This document shows, in pieces, positions 41,196 to 54,220 of a DNA stretch of 64,000 nt; position 1 is the first letter of the stretch, and each line of letters begins with the position of its first letter. The notes beneath the pieces were generated by a model. It made no database searches, was not told the origin of the DNA, and saw only the letters and a program-made list of their open reading frames with translations. Made by a program: the position numbers and the translations under genes. Source of the DNA: Artemia franciscana. Taxonomy: Eukaryota > Arthropoda > Branchiopoda > Anostraca > Artemiidae. The stretch is from assembly GCF_032884065.1 (NCBI RefSeq), contig NC_088872.1, forward strand, positions 33,824,917 through 33,888,916, written 5' to 3'.

Positions 41196-42889
41196 TTATT
41201 TAAATCATTGAAATTTTTATGGCCTGAGGAAAAGCAAAGGGTTCCAAACCAGTGCAGGAAAGGGACTAATACACGTTCTCAAGTCAACACGAAGCGCTTA
41301 AGCCGGCTTAGAGCCAGACAGCAAGAAGTCCCTGGAACCTCCAGTAGTTTTGTGTAGCTGAGCCCATCTTTTCACATCTTTCTATGGTTTTCCTCACTTG
41401 GCTATACTCTTCTATTAATAAGAGTGGAAATGCCGCAAAGCTAATCTCAAGCCTATTACCTCCGACTCATTGTATATTTCTGGTTGCAAATATTGTACTA
41501 CTATATAGAGATAGCCCATAAAAGATAACTTAGCCAGGAAAAGGCTCTTCAGCCCACATAAATTCACCAAAAGAGACCAAATACAGAAGAATTATCCATT
41601 CATCGTAATCCACTGTAAATGCGGTTTCGTTTACCAGGCTATGATTTCCTCGACGGGCACTACTGCTCAAGGTCACCCTGCATTGTCGTTTGCAGTCCCG
41701 GTTCTGGTTAGGCAAACCCATCAAAAGCCCACCAATCTTTAGGCTCCGACATGACATTAGTTTTTTATAGTGACTTTTACTAAAAAACTACAATTTTTTT
41801 TACAGTGCCAGCTATCTTCCAGTAGAGCTGCTCGCCTTTTGTTTCTCCCGCTTGACTCGGGGTTTTTCCTAAAACTAATTTGTTTGCTTTTAATTTTTTT
41901 CTGATAAATAGTCTCTCCACTTTAAAATGAACTATCCTTTAAAGGGCCCTGCACAAAAGAGAGCCAAGCCAAGGAAAGGAGTTTCAAGTCTAAACACCTC
42001 CAAAATGAGGTGACTAAAATTGAGTTGCTAACTTATGGTAAAAATTTTTTGGCAAAGGAATTTTCAATGATACATTGTCAATGCTTTCAAGCCAACGCAT
42101 ACCTGTGATGACACAAACATTTCAATTTCTGATGCCTTATGCCATCATCAGATGGCATTGTTAGGAGAATTTTTACTACTAAGCATAAAGATTTAAGCAC
42201 TAGCTTTCCAATACGCTCTTTGAGAATTTTGTATGATATTTCAGTGTTCCACTAGCAATGAAGGAATAAAAATAATAGAAGGAAAGGAGCATCAGCATTT
42301 GAAGCTCTTTTTCATATTTCAAAAAAATTGTTTTCGAGATTAACTTTACTGTTAAAACGAAAATAAGTAAATAACAGATCACATTCTAAAATCAAATCTG
42401 AAAAGTCTTTTTTCATTGGGCAATTTTATTCAAGACGTGTTTTTTTAGTTTTTACTTACTAAGGGCGCCCGCAAAGGAATGGAAAAGAAAGAGGTTGGTA
42501 ATCCTCCAGCTAAGAGTATTCAATTATAGGTATTATAACGGTACCCTTTTTTGCTTCCTTTTATGCGTGCCTTAATTTATGGGGAAAAAATCCCGTGAGT
42601 GATATGTATGAGCATATCTGCAGAGCATACATACGTCATTTTTACCTCAGTAGTGGTTGTATCGTTTTTAGTGTCTATGATGCAGGCAAAATTACACAAG
42701 AAACATAACTAGTTATAAAATACCATGTCTTTTTGCAAAGGGCGTTTTTAGCAGTTTCATATTGCCTTGAGGACAAATGACCATGAGCTTGGTAATTAAT
42801 TCTATTTTCAAAATTATTCTTGTTAATTGCAAAAGTTTTTTTAAATACATAAATTTCCTTTAAAATGTTCTCTATTAAACAGCTCATTT
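41196..42889. other. No recognisable gene
   Basis: 41690-41760 shares a repeat fragment with 5715-5850. A missing middle exon of the TMEM199-like gene could lie between 40076 and 45253, but I could not identify it. Otherwise there are short frames only. Confidence 0.4.
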
Positions 42890-44400
42890 AAACAGCTCTC
42901 TACGATATTCCAGTGCCGTGCTAGCTGAGAAGAGAGAGAGAAAAAAAAAAGATGCCGTATACACACAATATCATAGTTCAAGCAAATTTTCTTGTTTTTC
43001 AAGCCATTAGATTTTACTCGTTATTCAAGCCAAGAGACGGTACGTTTTCTATGAGGGGGTTCGGACAAGGCGGTTCTAATAGTGTACTTCTCGTTTTGAT
43101 CTGACAATATTTTGTTTCCCACCTTTTATGCTTCCCAGGCTTTCAACTGGAGAAATGGGATCAAGGCCAGCTATTTTGGGTGCTATATGGCGCTTTACGA
43201 TGGTGTTATCCATATAAATTTACAAAAAGCACGTAGACATGATTAAGAGCTCTGAAATGCCCGTTAAAAATTTCTCTACGATGTTGCAGTAGCCTGCGAG
43301 TCCCACTATTTAGCCAGCGATTTATAATCGCACGCTTCAAAGCCCTTTAACTCCAGATAGGGTCAGAAGCTTTAAATGATCATTAGATATCTGTCTACGT
43401 TGTTATGATTTATAAAAAAACGCGGAATTCATTGGACCATTCAAACCTGCCTCGTTTTTGAGTTTTGGGAGGGGGAAGGGGTCAAGAGTCAAGACATTTG
43501 ATGTAGGGTTTCCATCTATGGAGATTCTATTGGTACCCAATTTATGCTTCCCAGCTTCTCCAGAAATGAGACGAAAATTGCCATTTTTGGTGCAACATAG
43601 CACTTTATGATTGCGTTTGAAAAGCAAATTTACAAGAATTCCGCAGATATAATTAAGGACTTTTAAAATGGCCTTTTAACATCTCTCTACGGTGTTGTAG
43701 TAGCCTGATAATTCTGCTATTCTCTGGAACGTTTACGAATCCTACTAAGAGGTTGGGAGGGGAGTATACAAGAGACGTTAGTAAATCGCCAGTTAAGAAT
43801 TGTGACCACGATAATTATAAAGATATCCTTTCTATGCTTCTCAGCCTTTTTACTCTTGAAATCACAATAAAAAAACCAGTTTCGGTGTCATATCGCACTC
43901 ACAATAAAGCATTATCAGGAAAGATTTATAAAAGCAAATATACAGGATTAAGAGCTGTTGACTGGCCGCTAAAATTTTTTAAACGATCTTGCAGTAACCT
44001 GCTTGCAACTTAATAGACTAACTAACTTACTAGAAACAAAGGAGACACGTCAATCTTACCCATGCACATAGAGGATTCTCCAGAAAGGATTTCGACCAGC
44101 ATGATTCCATGCTGCAATTTTCTCATCGATAAGTCGGCATGTTCGAGATGTCTCAAAGTTTTTTTTTTTTCAAATTCCCATAAATTCGTTTTCGCAAGAA
44201 AATTTCGCTATAAAGCTTAAACGAAATAATAGTTACCATTCCTGAACCAGATTAGAATGTCTATTTTTTCTCACAAGACAGTTTTTTTCAACGCTCATTT
44301 TTAAACTTTCAGTAACTATGGGTCGTGGTTCACTCTTTAAAATGCTGCAGCTATCGTTACAATAATAATTTGTTTTCTCACGTCTTAACATCGCCTGTTC
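42890..44400. repeat. Diverged tandem repeat, ~300-410 bp period, then the dispersed family of 2.7 kb
   Basis: 'ctctacgatgttgcagtagcctg'-like blocks occur near 42898, 43273, 43684 and 43982. Each is preceded by related 'ttgcgtttga..agcaaatttacaagaattc' sequence. At 44040-44380 it passes into 'ctttcagtaactatgggtcgtggttcactcttta', shared with 3.7, 20.1 and 59.7 kb. Frames in this block are not genes. Confidence 0.6.
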
Positions 44401-44439
44401 ACCCTCATTTATTCTTAACATTAACTTCTGAACATATTG

Positions 44440-44660
44440 TAGCAAAGTTAGCTGTTATGATTTTTATCTAGGAATCCCAAATCAACAGCATAATCTGAAC
44501 CTAGGGTAGTTTTACTTTTCCATTCTATCAAATATTGAATGGAAACGATACTTTTACGGTGTTCTTCACGACACAAACCATCAAAATAATGTATATCCGC
44601 TGCAAACAGGGATAGGATGAGCTACGAACTACAGTCCATAATACCAAAAATTAAAAACAT
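44440..44660 (-). mobile_element. Small LINE (reverse transcriptase) relic
   Basis: Around 44470-44525 the minus strand reads TTLGSDYAVDLG, which aligns with the (K)TLLDLDYADDLS catalytic segment of the LINE family seen elsewhere. Neighbouring codons (ADIHYFDGLC) fit the preceding segment. It is heavily decayed. Confidence 0.45.
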
Positions 44661-45253
44661 ACTTTAATAAAACTGGTTAGTGAGAAAAAATTGCCATTTG
44701 GCTGTGGCTCAGGAATGGTAACTACTATCTCGAGTAATATCAATTGTGAAATGTTATCTTGAAAACAAGTTTATGGGAACTTCCGAAAATAGCCCGAAAA
44801 TCTTAAAAAAAGACGTCTTATGGAAACAAAAGTACACTGGAGGAATCACCGTGGTCAAAACCCCTATAAAGGATACTTAGAGTTCCCTGACTAGACAAAC
44901 AAGAAAAATCCCTTTTTGCATGGGTAGCACAGCACTGATGTGTTCTCTTTTTTTTCTCTTCATCACTCCTAGCAGAGCCCTAAAGCATCATAGAGAACTT
45001 GAATTATGAAAGAAAATTGCTATATGCACGTGCTTTTTAGGCAACAAAACAAAATGCTTAGAAAATAATTAAATTCTTGACAAAAAAAAACCTCATCTTC
45101 ATATGCCAATGATATAATACACGTATGTTTTGGCAAGAGATGATATAACACATATATACTTAAGAAAATTACTTTTCTGGGTTATGACATAGTATTTGTG
45201 GGATTCCGCTGCCCGACTCTCTTTGATTTGTTCTTTATATTCAATATATTTAC

Positions 45254-45370
45254 CTTATCTTTTCTAGTTTTTCCAAGCTTATCTGGAACTAATGCATCGG
45301 ATTTTATATGAAGATCAAAAATGAATGAATTAACCGAAATAACAAGACCATAATCATCATCAATCATCAT
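45254..45370 (-). CDS. Candidate first exon, possibly of the TMEM199-like gene
   Basis: From ATG at 45370 the minus strand reads MMIDDDYGLVISVNSFIFDL, then HIKSDALVPDKLGKTRKDK, ending at a good donor (AAG|GTAAAT) in phase 0. The acceptor of the exon at 40075 is also phase 0. The LVPDKL segment loosely resembles the LEPERLPRKL region of human TMEM199. Family alignment suggests about 30 residues would still be missing between them, so a middle exon would be needed. It may also be unrelated, because the split is inferred from position and weak similarity. Confidence 0.3.
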
Positions 45371-45539
45371 CAACAATAAGAACAGCAACGCAAAGAAACA
45401 AAATTACCATGATAATCAAGTTTAGTAGAAAGACTTAATGAAGAAGACTGAATGTGTAATATACAATGATATTAATTCCCGCAAGCATAATAAATTTACA
45501 ATTTACTAATGATGTAAGATATAAGAGAAAGCGTCTAAA

Positions 45540-46002
45540 ATATGTTTTGTTTTGACTAAAGATCACACAATATTTTATTCCAACGCTACAGTGTTACCGA
45601 TAGTAAAGAGCGACAAGGCTTCAATATTTTATGATTTTTTCCCCAGAGGAACTTCATATGAAAGGTGTTGCAGTACAAACTTCGGAAGGAACTCATTAGA
45701 ATGGAAATCGGCAGTTCTAGTGCCCTTTTTAGAGTCAAAAGTGATCAAAGGGCAACTATACCCCCCTCTTTTTACCAAATGCACCTGATCAAACTTTTGA
45801 GATAGCCATTTCGTTCAAAATAGTCAATGGGCAGTATAGCTAAGCCTCCAGGGTCAAACACCACAGCATATCGGGGTATAAGGTTTTATGGAAGGGATGG
45901 TGGTATAAACTTTGGAGGGGGCTCATTCGATTGGAAATCGAAAGTTCTTGCGCTCTTTTTAAGAGTCAAAAGTGATCGAAGGGCGATCCTTTTTCCTTTG
46001 AG
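45540..46002 (+). repeat. Units of the dispersed repeat that makes up the duplicated block
   Basis: 'gatcaaaatttttgagatagccat', 'caaaatagtc' and 'gcctccagggtcaaacacc' recur every ~300 bp from here through 47.2 kb. Each unit carries 'gaaaggttgttgtacaaactttggagggggctcattcgattggaaat'-like sequence. This part lies just outside the duplicated block. Confidence 0.6.
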
Positions 46003-49000
46003 CTCCCCTACCCACGTCCTTTCTCTCCCCAAATGCATTCGATCAAAATTTTTAGATAGTCATTTGTTCAATATAGCTCAGAGGTCAAAATACTTTGCCT
46101 TCAAGGTTGTCAACCCCCCCCCCACAGCTTCTGGGGCAAGGGCTGTAAGATATGAAAGTTGATTATTGTTAAAATGTAAAAATTTTATGAAAGAGGTGGT
46201 CGTACAAACTTGGAGAGGGCTCATTTGATTGGATGAAGAAATTTCTTCCGCTCTTTTTAAGAGTCAAAAGTGATCGAAGGGCAACTACCTCCCCTAAACC
46301 ACGCCATTTTCCCCCCAAATGCAACCGATCAAAATTTTTAAGAGAGCTATTTTGTTCAAAATAGTCCACAGACCGAAATAATAAGCCTCCAAGGTTGACA
46401 AAACTTCCACAGCCCCTGAGGCAAGGGCTATGAGTTATGCAAGTTGATCATTGTTAAGATGCAAAGTTTTTACGGAAGGGGTGGTCGCATAAAACCTGGA
46501 GGAGGGTTATTCGATTGGAAATCAGAAGTTCGAGTTCCGTTTCTGAGAATTGAAAATAATCGGAGAGCAACTATCCCCCCACACCCTTTTTCTCATGAAT
46601 GCATACGATCAAATTTTTGAGATAGCCATTTTGTGCAAAATAGTCAAAAGGTCGCATAACTACGCCTCCGGGATTGACACCCCCACAGCCCTGATGCAGG
46701 GGGTTTAAGTTGTGAAAGTTGCCCATTATTAAAATATAAGGTCTTTTATCGAGAAAAGCCCCGGGCAAGGATATGGAGCCCCAGGGCAAGAATAGTAAAT
46801 TACGCAATTTTTTAAAGTGTTTACATGCAGGGGAAGTTTCGTTTCTGGTGCATCCGTTTATGAAAAGTTTTGCAGTTTATAAGGTGTGCTAAAAGTGTTT
46901 GGAGGGCTGTCAGCGCCCTTTTATGCCCTCTTTAGCTGCCCTCTCATAATCATGCCTCTGGGAATGACAAGACCCTCCACAGCTTTCGAGAAGGATGCCG
47001 AATACAATCAAAGCTGGTTGTCAATAAGGAGTATCAGCAATATCTAAGGAACGGCCCCCTCCCCTCGACACTGATCAATTTTTTTAAAGTGATTTTGTTC
47101 GAAATAGGCAGAAGATCTAGTAACTATGCCTCCGGGGATGCAATGCCCCCAAAGCCTCATTGGCAAGGATTGTAAATTATAAATTTACCTTTATTTAATT
47201 GCTGGATTTGTCGTTCGAAAAAGGGGGAATGTTTGATTCTGATGATGTTCGTAAAGGTTATGTGCGAAATTCCGAGGAATACTGAGGGGCATGTTTAACT
47301 AAATAAAAAGATGCTTCAGTTTTTAGTTTTTAATATTTGCAATATCTCGATAACGGTTGAAGGTAATTAGTTTAAAATGTCAGGGCATGTTGGGGAGGAA
47401 GGATATTGAAAAATAATGGGAGGGCAGCCAGCCCCCCTGCCTAGCTCTTTTTAGCTGCAAAGGCTCCAAAGACATTTGACCGAAATTTCGGAATTGCTTT
47501 TGTTCATATATAAGGGGACAATTTTATCCTGAGTCTCCAAAAAGGCTAAGGGTATTATGGGAAAACCTCTTAAAATAGTGAGGGGGATGTCTCACAGAAT
47601 CAAAACCCACTATAGGCAAGAGGGCTGTCAAAAATTTACAATGAATGTCAAAATCATGTTGAGAGGGAAGTTGAAAAAGGAATGGAGAGCAACTAGCCCC
47701 CTCTTTTTTTCCTTTTAGATGCTCCCCTTTACAAAGATAGAAATATTAAGAAAACATTTTATTCAAAATAGTCACAAGGTTTAATAGCTTTGCCACCCCG
47801 AGATGCCATGCTCCCACAGGCCCGGGGGCAAGAATTGTAGATTATCCAATTTGTATGTTTTTAGCATATAGGAGGAGGGGGAGTCATTGGGATGGGGGGA
47901 ATATTTGATCCTGGGTGCGTCCAAAAAGACTAAGGGTATTGAGGTGAAATTTTGGGAGATTTTGAGGAGTATTTTGAGAAATCAAAAGACATTATCTACA
48001 ACCAAGTTATCAAAAAGTCATATCTACAATTTTTTAGGAAAGGGTAGGGGCAATATCTTAGGAACTTGAAATTATGAAGGTCACAACTAATACTACTGCA
48101 GCTGCAAATGGGACTGGTTCCAAATGCAAGAGTGGCTACTTCTGATTGCGACAACCTACGACTGTGATTAAGGCTGCTTGCAACTGGTACTACATTTACT
48201 TGTGACTACTTTCAGACAAGGTCTGGGAAAATTGAACAAAATCAAAACACACTATGTCCATGCTGATTGTCAAAAGGGCGCATCAGCAATATCTCAGTTA
48301 CGACTGAGGACATTAAGTTGAAACTTTTAAGTCATGTTGAATAGTGCTTGAGCCTTAAGGGAATGAATAGAAGGATTTTAAACTAAATCAAATGATACTA
48401 TGTGCATCCATGTTAAAAATAGAGTGTATCTGCAAAATCCTAAGAGCGGCTAAGGGTCAGAATATTCAATCAAAAGCTACTACGTACATCTCGTACTAGG
48501 TTTTCAGAAGGGCATATCTGAAATATCCAAGGGACAGCTAATAACATTTAGTTGAAAATTTTACAGAATGTTGAGGTGTTCTTGAAATAAATCAAATGCT
48601 ATGAATTAAAACTGTTAAATTAGACTTAAATATTTTAACTCTTAAGCCATAGACATGAAAAACTGGGCAAATATTCATTATATTCACCAAAACTGGCAAT
48701 AAAAAACGAACAGAAATTAATTTAAAATACTTACCGTAAAAAGAAGTTTTTCAAAAGAAAAGTTAAGAGCCATATTAAACTTAACAAGAGCTAAGAGCTC
48801 ATATGACACTTGTGACGAGGCAAGAAGAGCTAAGAGCCATAAACTCATATGGTATGAACACTAACAAAATTCTAAGAACCAATAGATTGATTTAAAAGGA
48901 AAATCAGAGGCTTAATACCGGTCAGGATTTAAAATAAGAACTCTGAGTCACGATGTCCTTCTAAATATCAAAATTCATTAAGATCCGATCACCCACTCGT

Positions 49001-49134
49001 AAGTTATAAATACCTCCTTTTTTCTAATTTTTCCTCTCCCTTTAGCCCCCCAGATGGTCGAATCTAGGAAAACGACTTTATCAAGTCAATTTGCGCAGCT
49101 CCCTGACACGCCTACCAATTTTCATCGTCCTAGC
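46003..49134 (+). repeat. Segmental duplication, copy A (3.13 kb)
   Basis: Nearly base-for-base identical to 50306-53436 (offset 4303, falling to 4302 after a C-run that is one base shorter in copy B). The only other difference I noticed is 'ttccaaatgc' at 48110 against 'ttcaaattgc' in copy B. The content is dispersed-repeat DNA (units with 'gatagccattttgt' and 'cccccacagcccc') ending with the head of the ~290-bp repeat family (48783-49133). No gene was found inside. The 60-78-codon frames occur in both copies and have no motif. Confidence 0.92.
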
Positions 49135-50309
49135 CACTTCAAAACGTCCTCTTAGCTTAGGTAAATGCTCGTCCAATAAGATGGAGGATTTTGTTATATA
49201 GTAAAGGTTCGTGTCAACGACTATACCAAGGGATTTTAGTAGATTCTGCGTGTTTTTATCACTGTGGACGACCTTTAAATAAAGAAAAGAGCATGATACA
49301 AACTATACAGCCTAGAAGGCAAATAAATTTTTATCAACAAAGAAAATCTTCCATGCAATTCCGGAAATCTGTTCCTAATGGGACGAAAAAAGTTGGTTGG
49401 TGTACTTAAAGAGGAACAAAATAAAGAGGAAAATGTTTAGTAAAAAATGCTAAAACTGGAAAATGGCTGATAACAATCTTTTTTTTTCTGATTCCAATAC
49501 CGATTTTACTCTCCCAGCAATTACAATTAGGCTACAACAACAATACAACTCCCTGTATCACAGTCTTTGTTTCAGTTTGTCATCATGAATTAATTGATTA
49601 AAAAGAACCATTGGTTCTTTCCATGACGTTATGAATGATAACGAGTCCTTTACAGATCTAGTCGTTGATTCATTTTAGTAACTTCTTGTCATTCTAATAA
49701 TACTGGTTGCACTACACTAAGATGATTTTTTTTTTTTTTTTTTTATGATTAAAATGACCACCATGAAACCTTTTTCTAAATGGAATCAACAGGCCAAATC
49801 GAATGACGCAAAGGATATAGCTGCCCTCTTATCATTTTTGGTTCGGAGGTTCAACACCATAAATCGCATTTTGCGCGTCTCAGTGTCACCTGACAGTCTC
49901 AAAGACAAAGGGTCCATTAGGAAATTTTTCCCAGCACCATATTTTCGAACAATAAGGAGAGGCTAGTGTAAAACAAAAAAACGTATAATCTCTCACTAAT
50001 TGTTAAACAAAACGTTGTCAAATCAATGTACACACAGAATAATTAGAGTGCATCCCAGATAGATAGATAGACATCTACTTTATTTCGTGATTAAACCAAA
50101 AACAGGTATTTCACAGAAAAAACGCAAACATTACATAAAAAGTGGAAAAGAATACACACTATCGAAAACAAAACATAAGCACTAAATAAAAGACAAGTCT
50201 CTTCGTGCGGGATAAAAATCTGTTTACAATAGTCCGGACTCTATTATTTCTAATTAACAGTGATAGAGGAATTGGCCCATTTATTTCATACTCACTTAAT
50301 TTGAACTCC
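49132..50309 (+). repeat. Inserted segment, copy of 61792-62967
   Basis: Nearly identical to 61792-62967; the differences seen are two T-run lengths and one T/G substitution (a T at about 49589, a G at about 62247). It carries, in antisense, the first 141 nt of the exon at 61732-61932, intron sequence, a poly-T tract (49725-49744), a GATA run and the 3' end of the LINE found at 62712-64000. It lies exactly between duplication copies A and B. The junctions share 'agc' (49132-49134) and 'ctcc' (50306-50309) with both partners. Confidence 0.9.
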
Positions 50310-53300
50310 CCTACCCACGTCCTTTCTCTCCCCAAATGCATTCGATCAAAATTTTTAGATAGTCATTTGTTCAATATAGCTCAGAGGTCAAAATACTTTG
50401 CCTTCAAGGTTGTCAACCCCCCCCCACAGCTTCTGGGGCAAGGGCTGTAAGATATGAAAGTTGATTATTGTTAAAATGTAAAAATTTTATGAAAGAGGTG
50501 GTCGTACAAACTTGGAGAGGGCTCATTTGATTGGATGAAGAAATTTCTTCCGCTCTTTTTAAGAGTCAAAAGTGATCGAAGGGCAACTACCTCCCCTAAA
50601 CCACGCCATTTTCCCCCCAAATGCAACCGATCAAAATTTTTAAGAGAGCTATTTTGTTCAAAATAGTCCACAGACCGAAATAATAAGCCTCCAAGGTTGA
50701 CAAAACTTCCACAGCCCCTGAGGCAAGGGCTATGAGTTATGCAAGTTGATCATTGTTAAGATGCAAAGTTTTTACGGAAGGGGTGGTCGCATAAAACCTG
50801 GAGGAGGGTTATTCGATTGGAAATCAGAAGTTCGAGTTCCGTTTCTGAGAATTGAAAATAATCGGAGAGCAACTATCCCCCCACACCCTTTTTCTCATGA
50901 ATGCATACGATCAAATTTTTGAGATAGCCATTTTGTGCAAAATAGTCAAAAGGTCGCATAACTACGCCTCCGGGATTGACACCCCCACAGCCCTGATGCA
51001 GGGGGTTTAAGTTGTGAAAGTTGCCCATTATTAAAATATAAGGTCTTTTATCGAGAAAAGCCCCGGGCAAGGATATGGAGCCCCAGGGCAAGAATAGTAA
51101 ATTACGCAATTTTTTAAAGTGTTTACATGCAGGGGAAGTTTCGTTTCTGGTGCATCCGTTTATGAAAAGTTTTGCAGTTTATAAGGTGTGCTAAAAGTGT
51201 TTGGAGGGCTGTCAGCGCCCTTTTATGCCCTCTTTAGCTGCCCTCTCATAATCATGCCTCTGGGAATGACAAGACCCTCCACAGCTTTCGAGAAGGATGC
51301 CGAATACAATCAAAGCTGGTTGTCAATAAGGAGTATCAGCAATATCTAAGGAACGGCCCCCTCCCCTCGACACTGATCAATTTTTTTAAAGTGATTTTGT
51401 TCGAAATAGGCAGAAGATCTAGTAACTATGCCTCCGGGGATGCAATGCCCCCAAAGCCTCATTGGCAAGGATTGTAAATTATAAATTTACCTTTATTTAA
51501 TTGCTGGATTTGTCGTTCGAAAAAGGGGGAATGTTTGATTCTGATGATGTTCGTAAAGGTTATGTGCGAAATTCCGAGGAATACTGAGGGGCATGTTTAA
51601 CTAAATAAAAAGATGCTTCAGTTTTTAGTTTTTAATATTTGCAATATCTCGATAACGGTTGAAGGTAATTAGTTTAAAATGTCAGGGCATGTTGGGGAGG
51701 AAGGATATTGAAAAATAATGGGAGGGCAGCCAGCCCCCCTGCCTAGCTCTTTTTAGCTGCAAAGGCTCCAAAGACATTTGACCGAAATTTCGGAATTGCT
51801 TTTGTTCATATATAAGGGGACAATTTTATCCTGAGTCTCCAAAAAGGCTAAGGGTATTATGGGAAAACCTCTTAAAATAGTGAGGGGGATGTCTCACAGA
51901 ATCAAAACCCACTATAGGCAAGAGGGCTGTCAAAAATTTACAATGAATGTCAAAATCATGTTGAGAGGGAAGTTGAAAAAGGAATGGAGAGCAACTAGCC
52001 CCCTCTTTTTTTCCTTTTAGATGCTCCCCTTTACAAAGATAGAAATATTAAGAAAACATTTTATTCAAAATAGTCACAAGGTTTAATAGCTTTGCCACCC
52101 CGAGATGCCATGCTCCCACAGGCCCGGGGGCAAGAATTGTAGATTATCCAATTTGTATGTTTTTAGCATATAGGAGGAGGGGGAGTCATTGGGATGGGGG
52201 GAATATTTGATCCTGGGTGCGTCCAAAAAGACTAAGGGTATTGAGGTGAAATTTTGGGAGATTTTGAGGAGTATTTTGAGAAATCAAAAGACATTATCTA
52301 CAACCAAGTTATCAAAAAGTCATATCTACAATTTTTTAGGAAAGGGTAGGGGCAATATCTTAGGAACTTGAAATTATGAAGGTCACAACTAATACTACTG
52401 CAGCTGCAAATGGGACTGGTTCAAATTGCAAGAGTGGCTACTTCTGATTGCGACAACCTACGACTGTGATTAAGGCTGCTTGCAACTGGTACTACATTTA
52501 CTTGTGACTACTTTCAGACAAGGTCTGGGAAAATTGAACAAAATCAAAACACACTATGTCCATGCTGATTGTCAAAAGGGCGCATCAGCAATATCTCAGT
52601 TACGACTGAGGACATTAAGTTGAAACTTTTAAGTCATGTTGAATAGTGCTTGAGCCTTAAGGGAATGAATAGAAGGATTTTAAACTAAATCAAATGATAC
52701 TATGTGCATCCATGTTAAAAATAGAGTGTATCTGCAAAATCCTAAGAGCGGCTAAGGGTCAGAATATTCAATCAAAAGCTACTACGTACATCTCGTACTA
52801 GGTTTTCAGAAGGGCATATCTGAAATATCCAAGGGACAGCTAATAACATTTAGTTGAAAATTTTACAGAATGTTGAGGTGTTCTTGAAATAAATCAAATG
52901 CTATGAATTAAAACTGTTAAATTAGACTTAAATATTTTAACTCTTAAGCCATAGACATGAAAAACTGGGCAAATATTCATTATATTCACCAAAACTGGCA
53001 ATAAAAAACGAACAGAAATTAATTTAAAATACTTACCGTAAAAAGAAGTTTTTCAAAAGAAAAGTTAAGAGCCATATTAAACTTAACAAGAGCTAAGAGC
53101 TCATATGACACTTGTGACGAGGCAAGAAGAGCTAAGAGCCATAAACTCATATGGTATGAACACTAACAAAATTCTAAGAACCAATAGATTGATTTAAAAG
53201 GAAAATCAGAGGCTTAATACCGGTCAGGATTTAAAATAAGAACTCTGAGTCACGATGTCCTTCTAAATATCAAAATTCATTAAGATCCGATCACCCACTC

Positions 53301-53436
53301 GTAAGTTATAAATACCTCCTTTTTTCTAATTTTTCCTCTCCCTTTAGCCCCCCAGATGGTCGAATCTAGGAAAACGACTTTATCAAGTCAATTTGCGCAG
53401 CTCCCTGACACGCCTACCAATTTTCATCGTCCTAGC
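50306..53436 (+). repeat. Segmental duplication, copy B (3.13 kb)
   Basis: Second copy of 46003-49134. Unlike copy A it continues without a break into further units of the ~290-bp repeat family at 53437. Copy B therefore has the natural right flank and copy A the natural left flank. Confidence 0.92.
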
Positions 53437-54220
53437 ACGTCCAGAAGCACCAAATTCGCCAAATCACTGAGCCCCTCCCCCCAACTCCCCGAAAGAGAGC
53501 GAATCCAGTACGGTTACGTCAATCACGCATCAAGGACATTTGCTTATTCTAAACACCAAGCTTCATCCCGATTCCTCCACTCCAAGTGTTTTCCAAGATT
53601 TCCCCCTCCAACTCCCCCCAATGTCAAAAGATCTGGTCGGAATTTGAAATAACCTCTGAGACACGAATTCCTTCTAAATATCAAATTTCATTAAGATCTG
53701 ATCACCTATTCGTACGATAAAAATACCCCAATTTTCACGTTTTCCAAGAATTCCGATTTCCCCCTCCAACTCCCCCAATGTCTTTACACGTTCAGAAGCA
53801 CCAAACTCGCCAAAGCACTGAACCCCTCCCCCCAACTCCCTCAAAGAGAGCGAGTACAGTACGGTTACGGCAATCACACATCTACCACATCTGCTTATTC
53901 TATCCACCAAGCTTCATCCCGATTCCTCCTATCTAAGCGTTTTCCAAGATTTCCGATTTCCCCCTCCAACTCCCCCCAATGTCAACAGATCTGGTCGGGA
54001 TTTGAAATAAGAGCTCTGAGACATGAATTCCTTCTAAATATCAAATTTCATTAAGATCTGGTCACCCGTTCGTAAGCTAAAAATACCTCATTTTTCCGAA
54101 TTACCCCCACCCCAACTCCACCAAAGAGAGCGGATCCCGTCCAGTTACGTCAGTCACGTATCTTAGACCTGTTTTTATTCTTCCCATTCAGTTTCGACGA
54201 TTTTCAGAAATAGCCCAAAT
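53085..54220 (+). repeat. ~290-bp repeat family, head plus about three body units
   Basis: Head 'acaagagctaagagctcat' at 53092, then body units with 'cagaagcaccaaattcgccaaa', 'agcttcatcccgattcctcc' and 'aattccttctaaatatcaaatttcattaagatct'. In order it is the inverse of about 29680-30615. Confidence 0.85.

Noticed and set aside
46571-46807. Frames repeated identically at 50873-51109 as paralogous genes
   Set aside because: They are part of the 3.13-kb duplication of repeat DNA, with no coding features.
49745-49966. 73-codon frame (also at 62403-62624) after a long T-run, as a conserved duplicated gene
   Set aside because: The two copies are identical only because the whole segment was duplicated recently. 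No motif or splice signal supports it.
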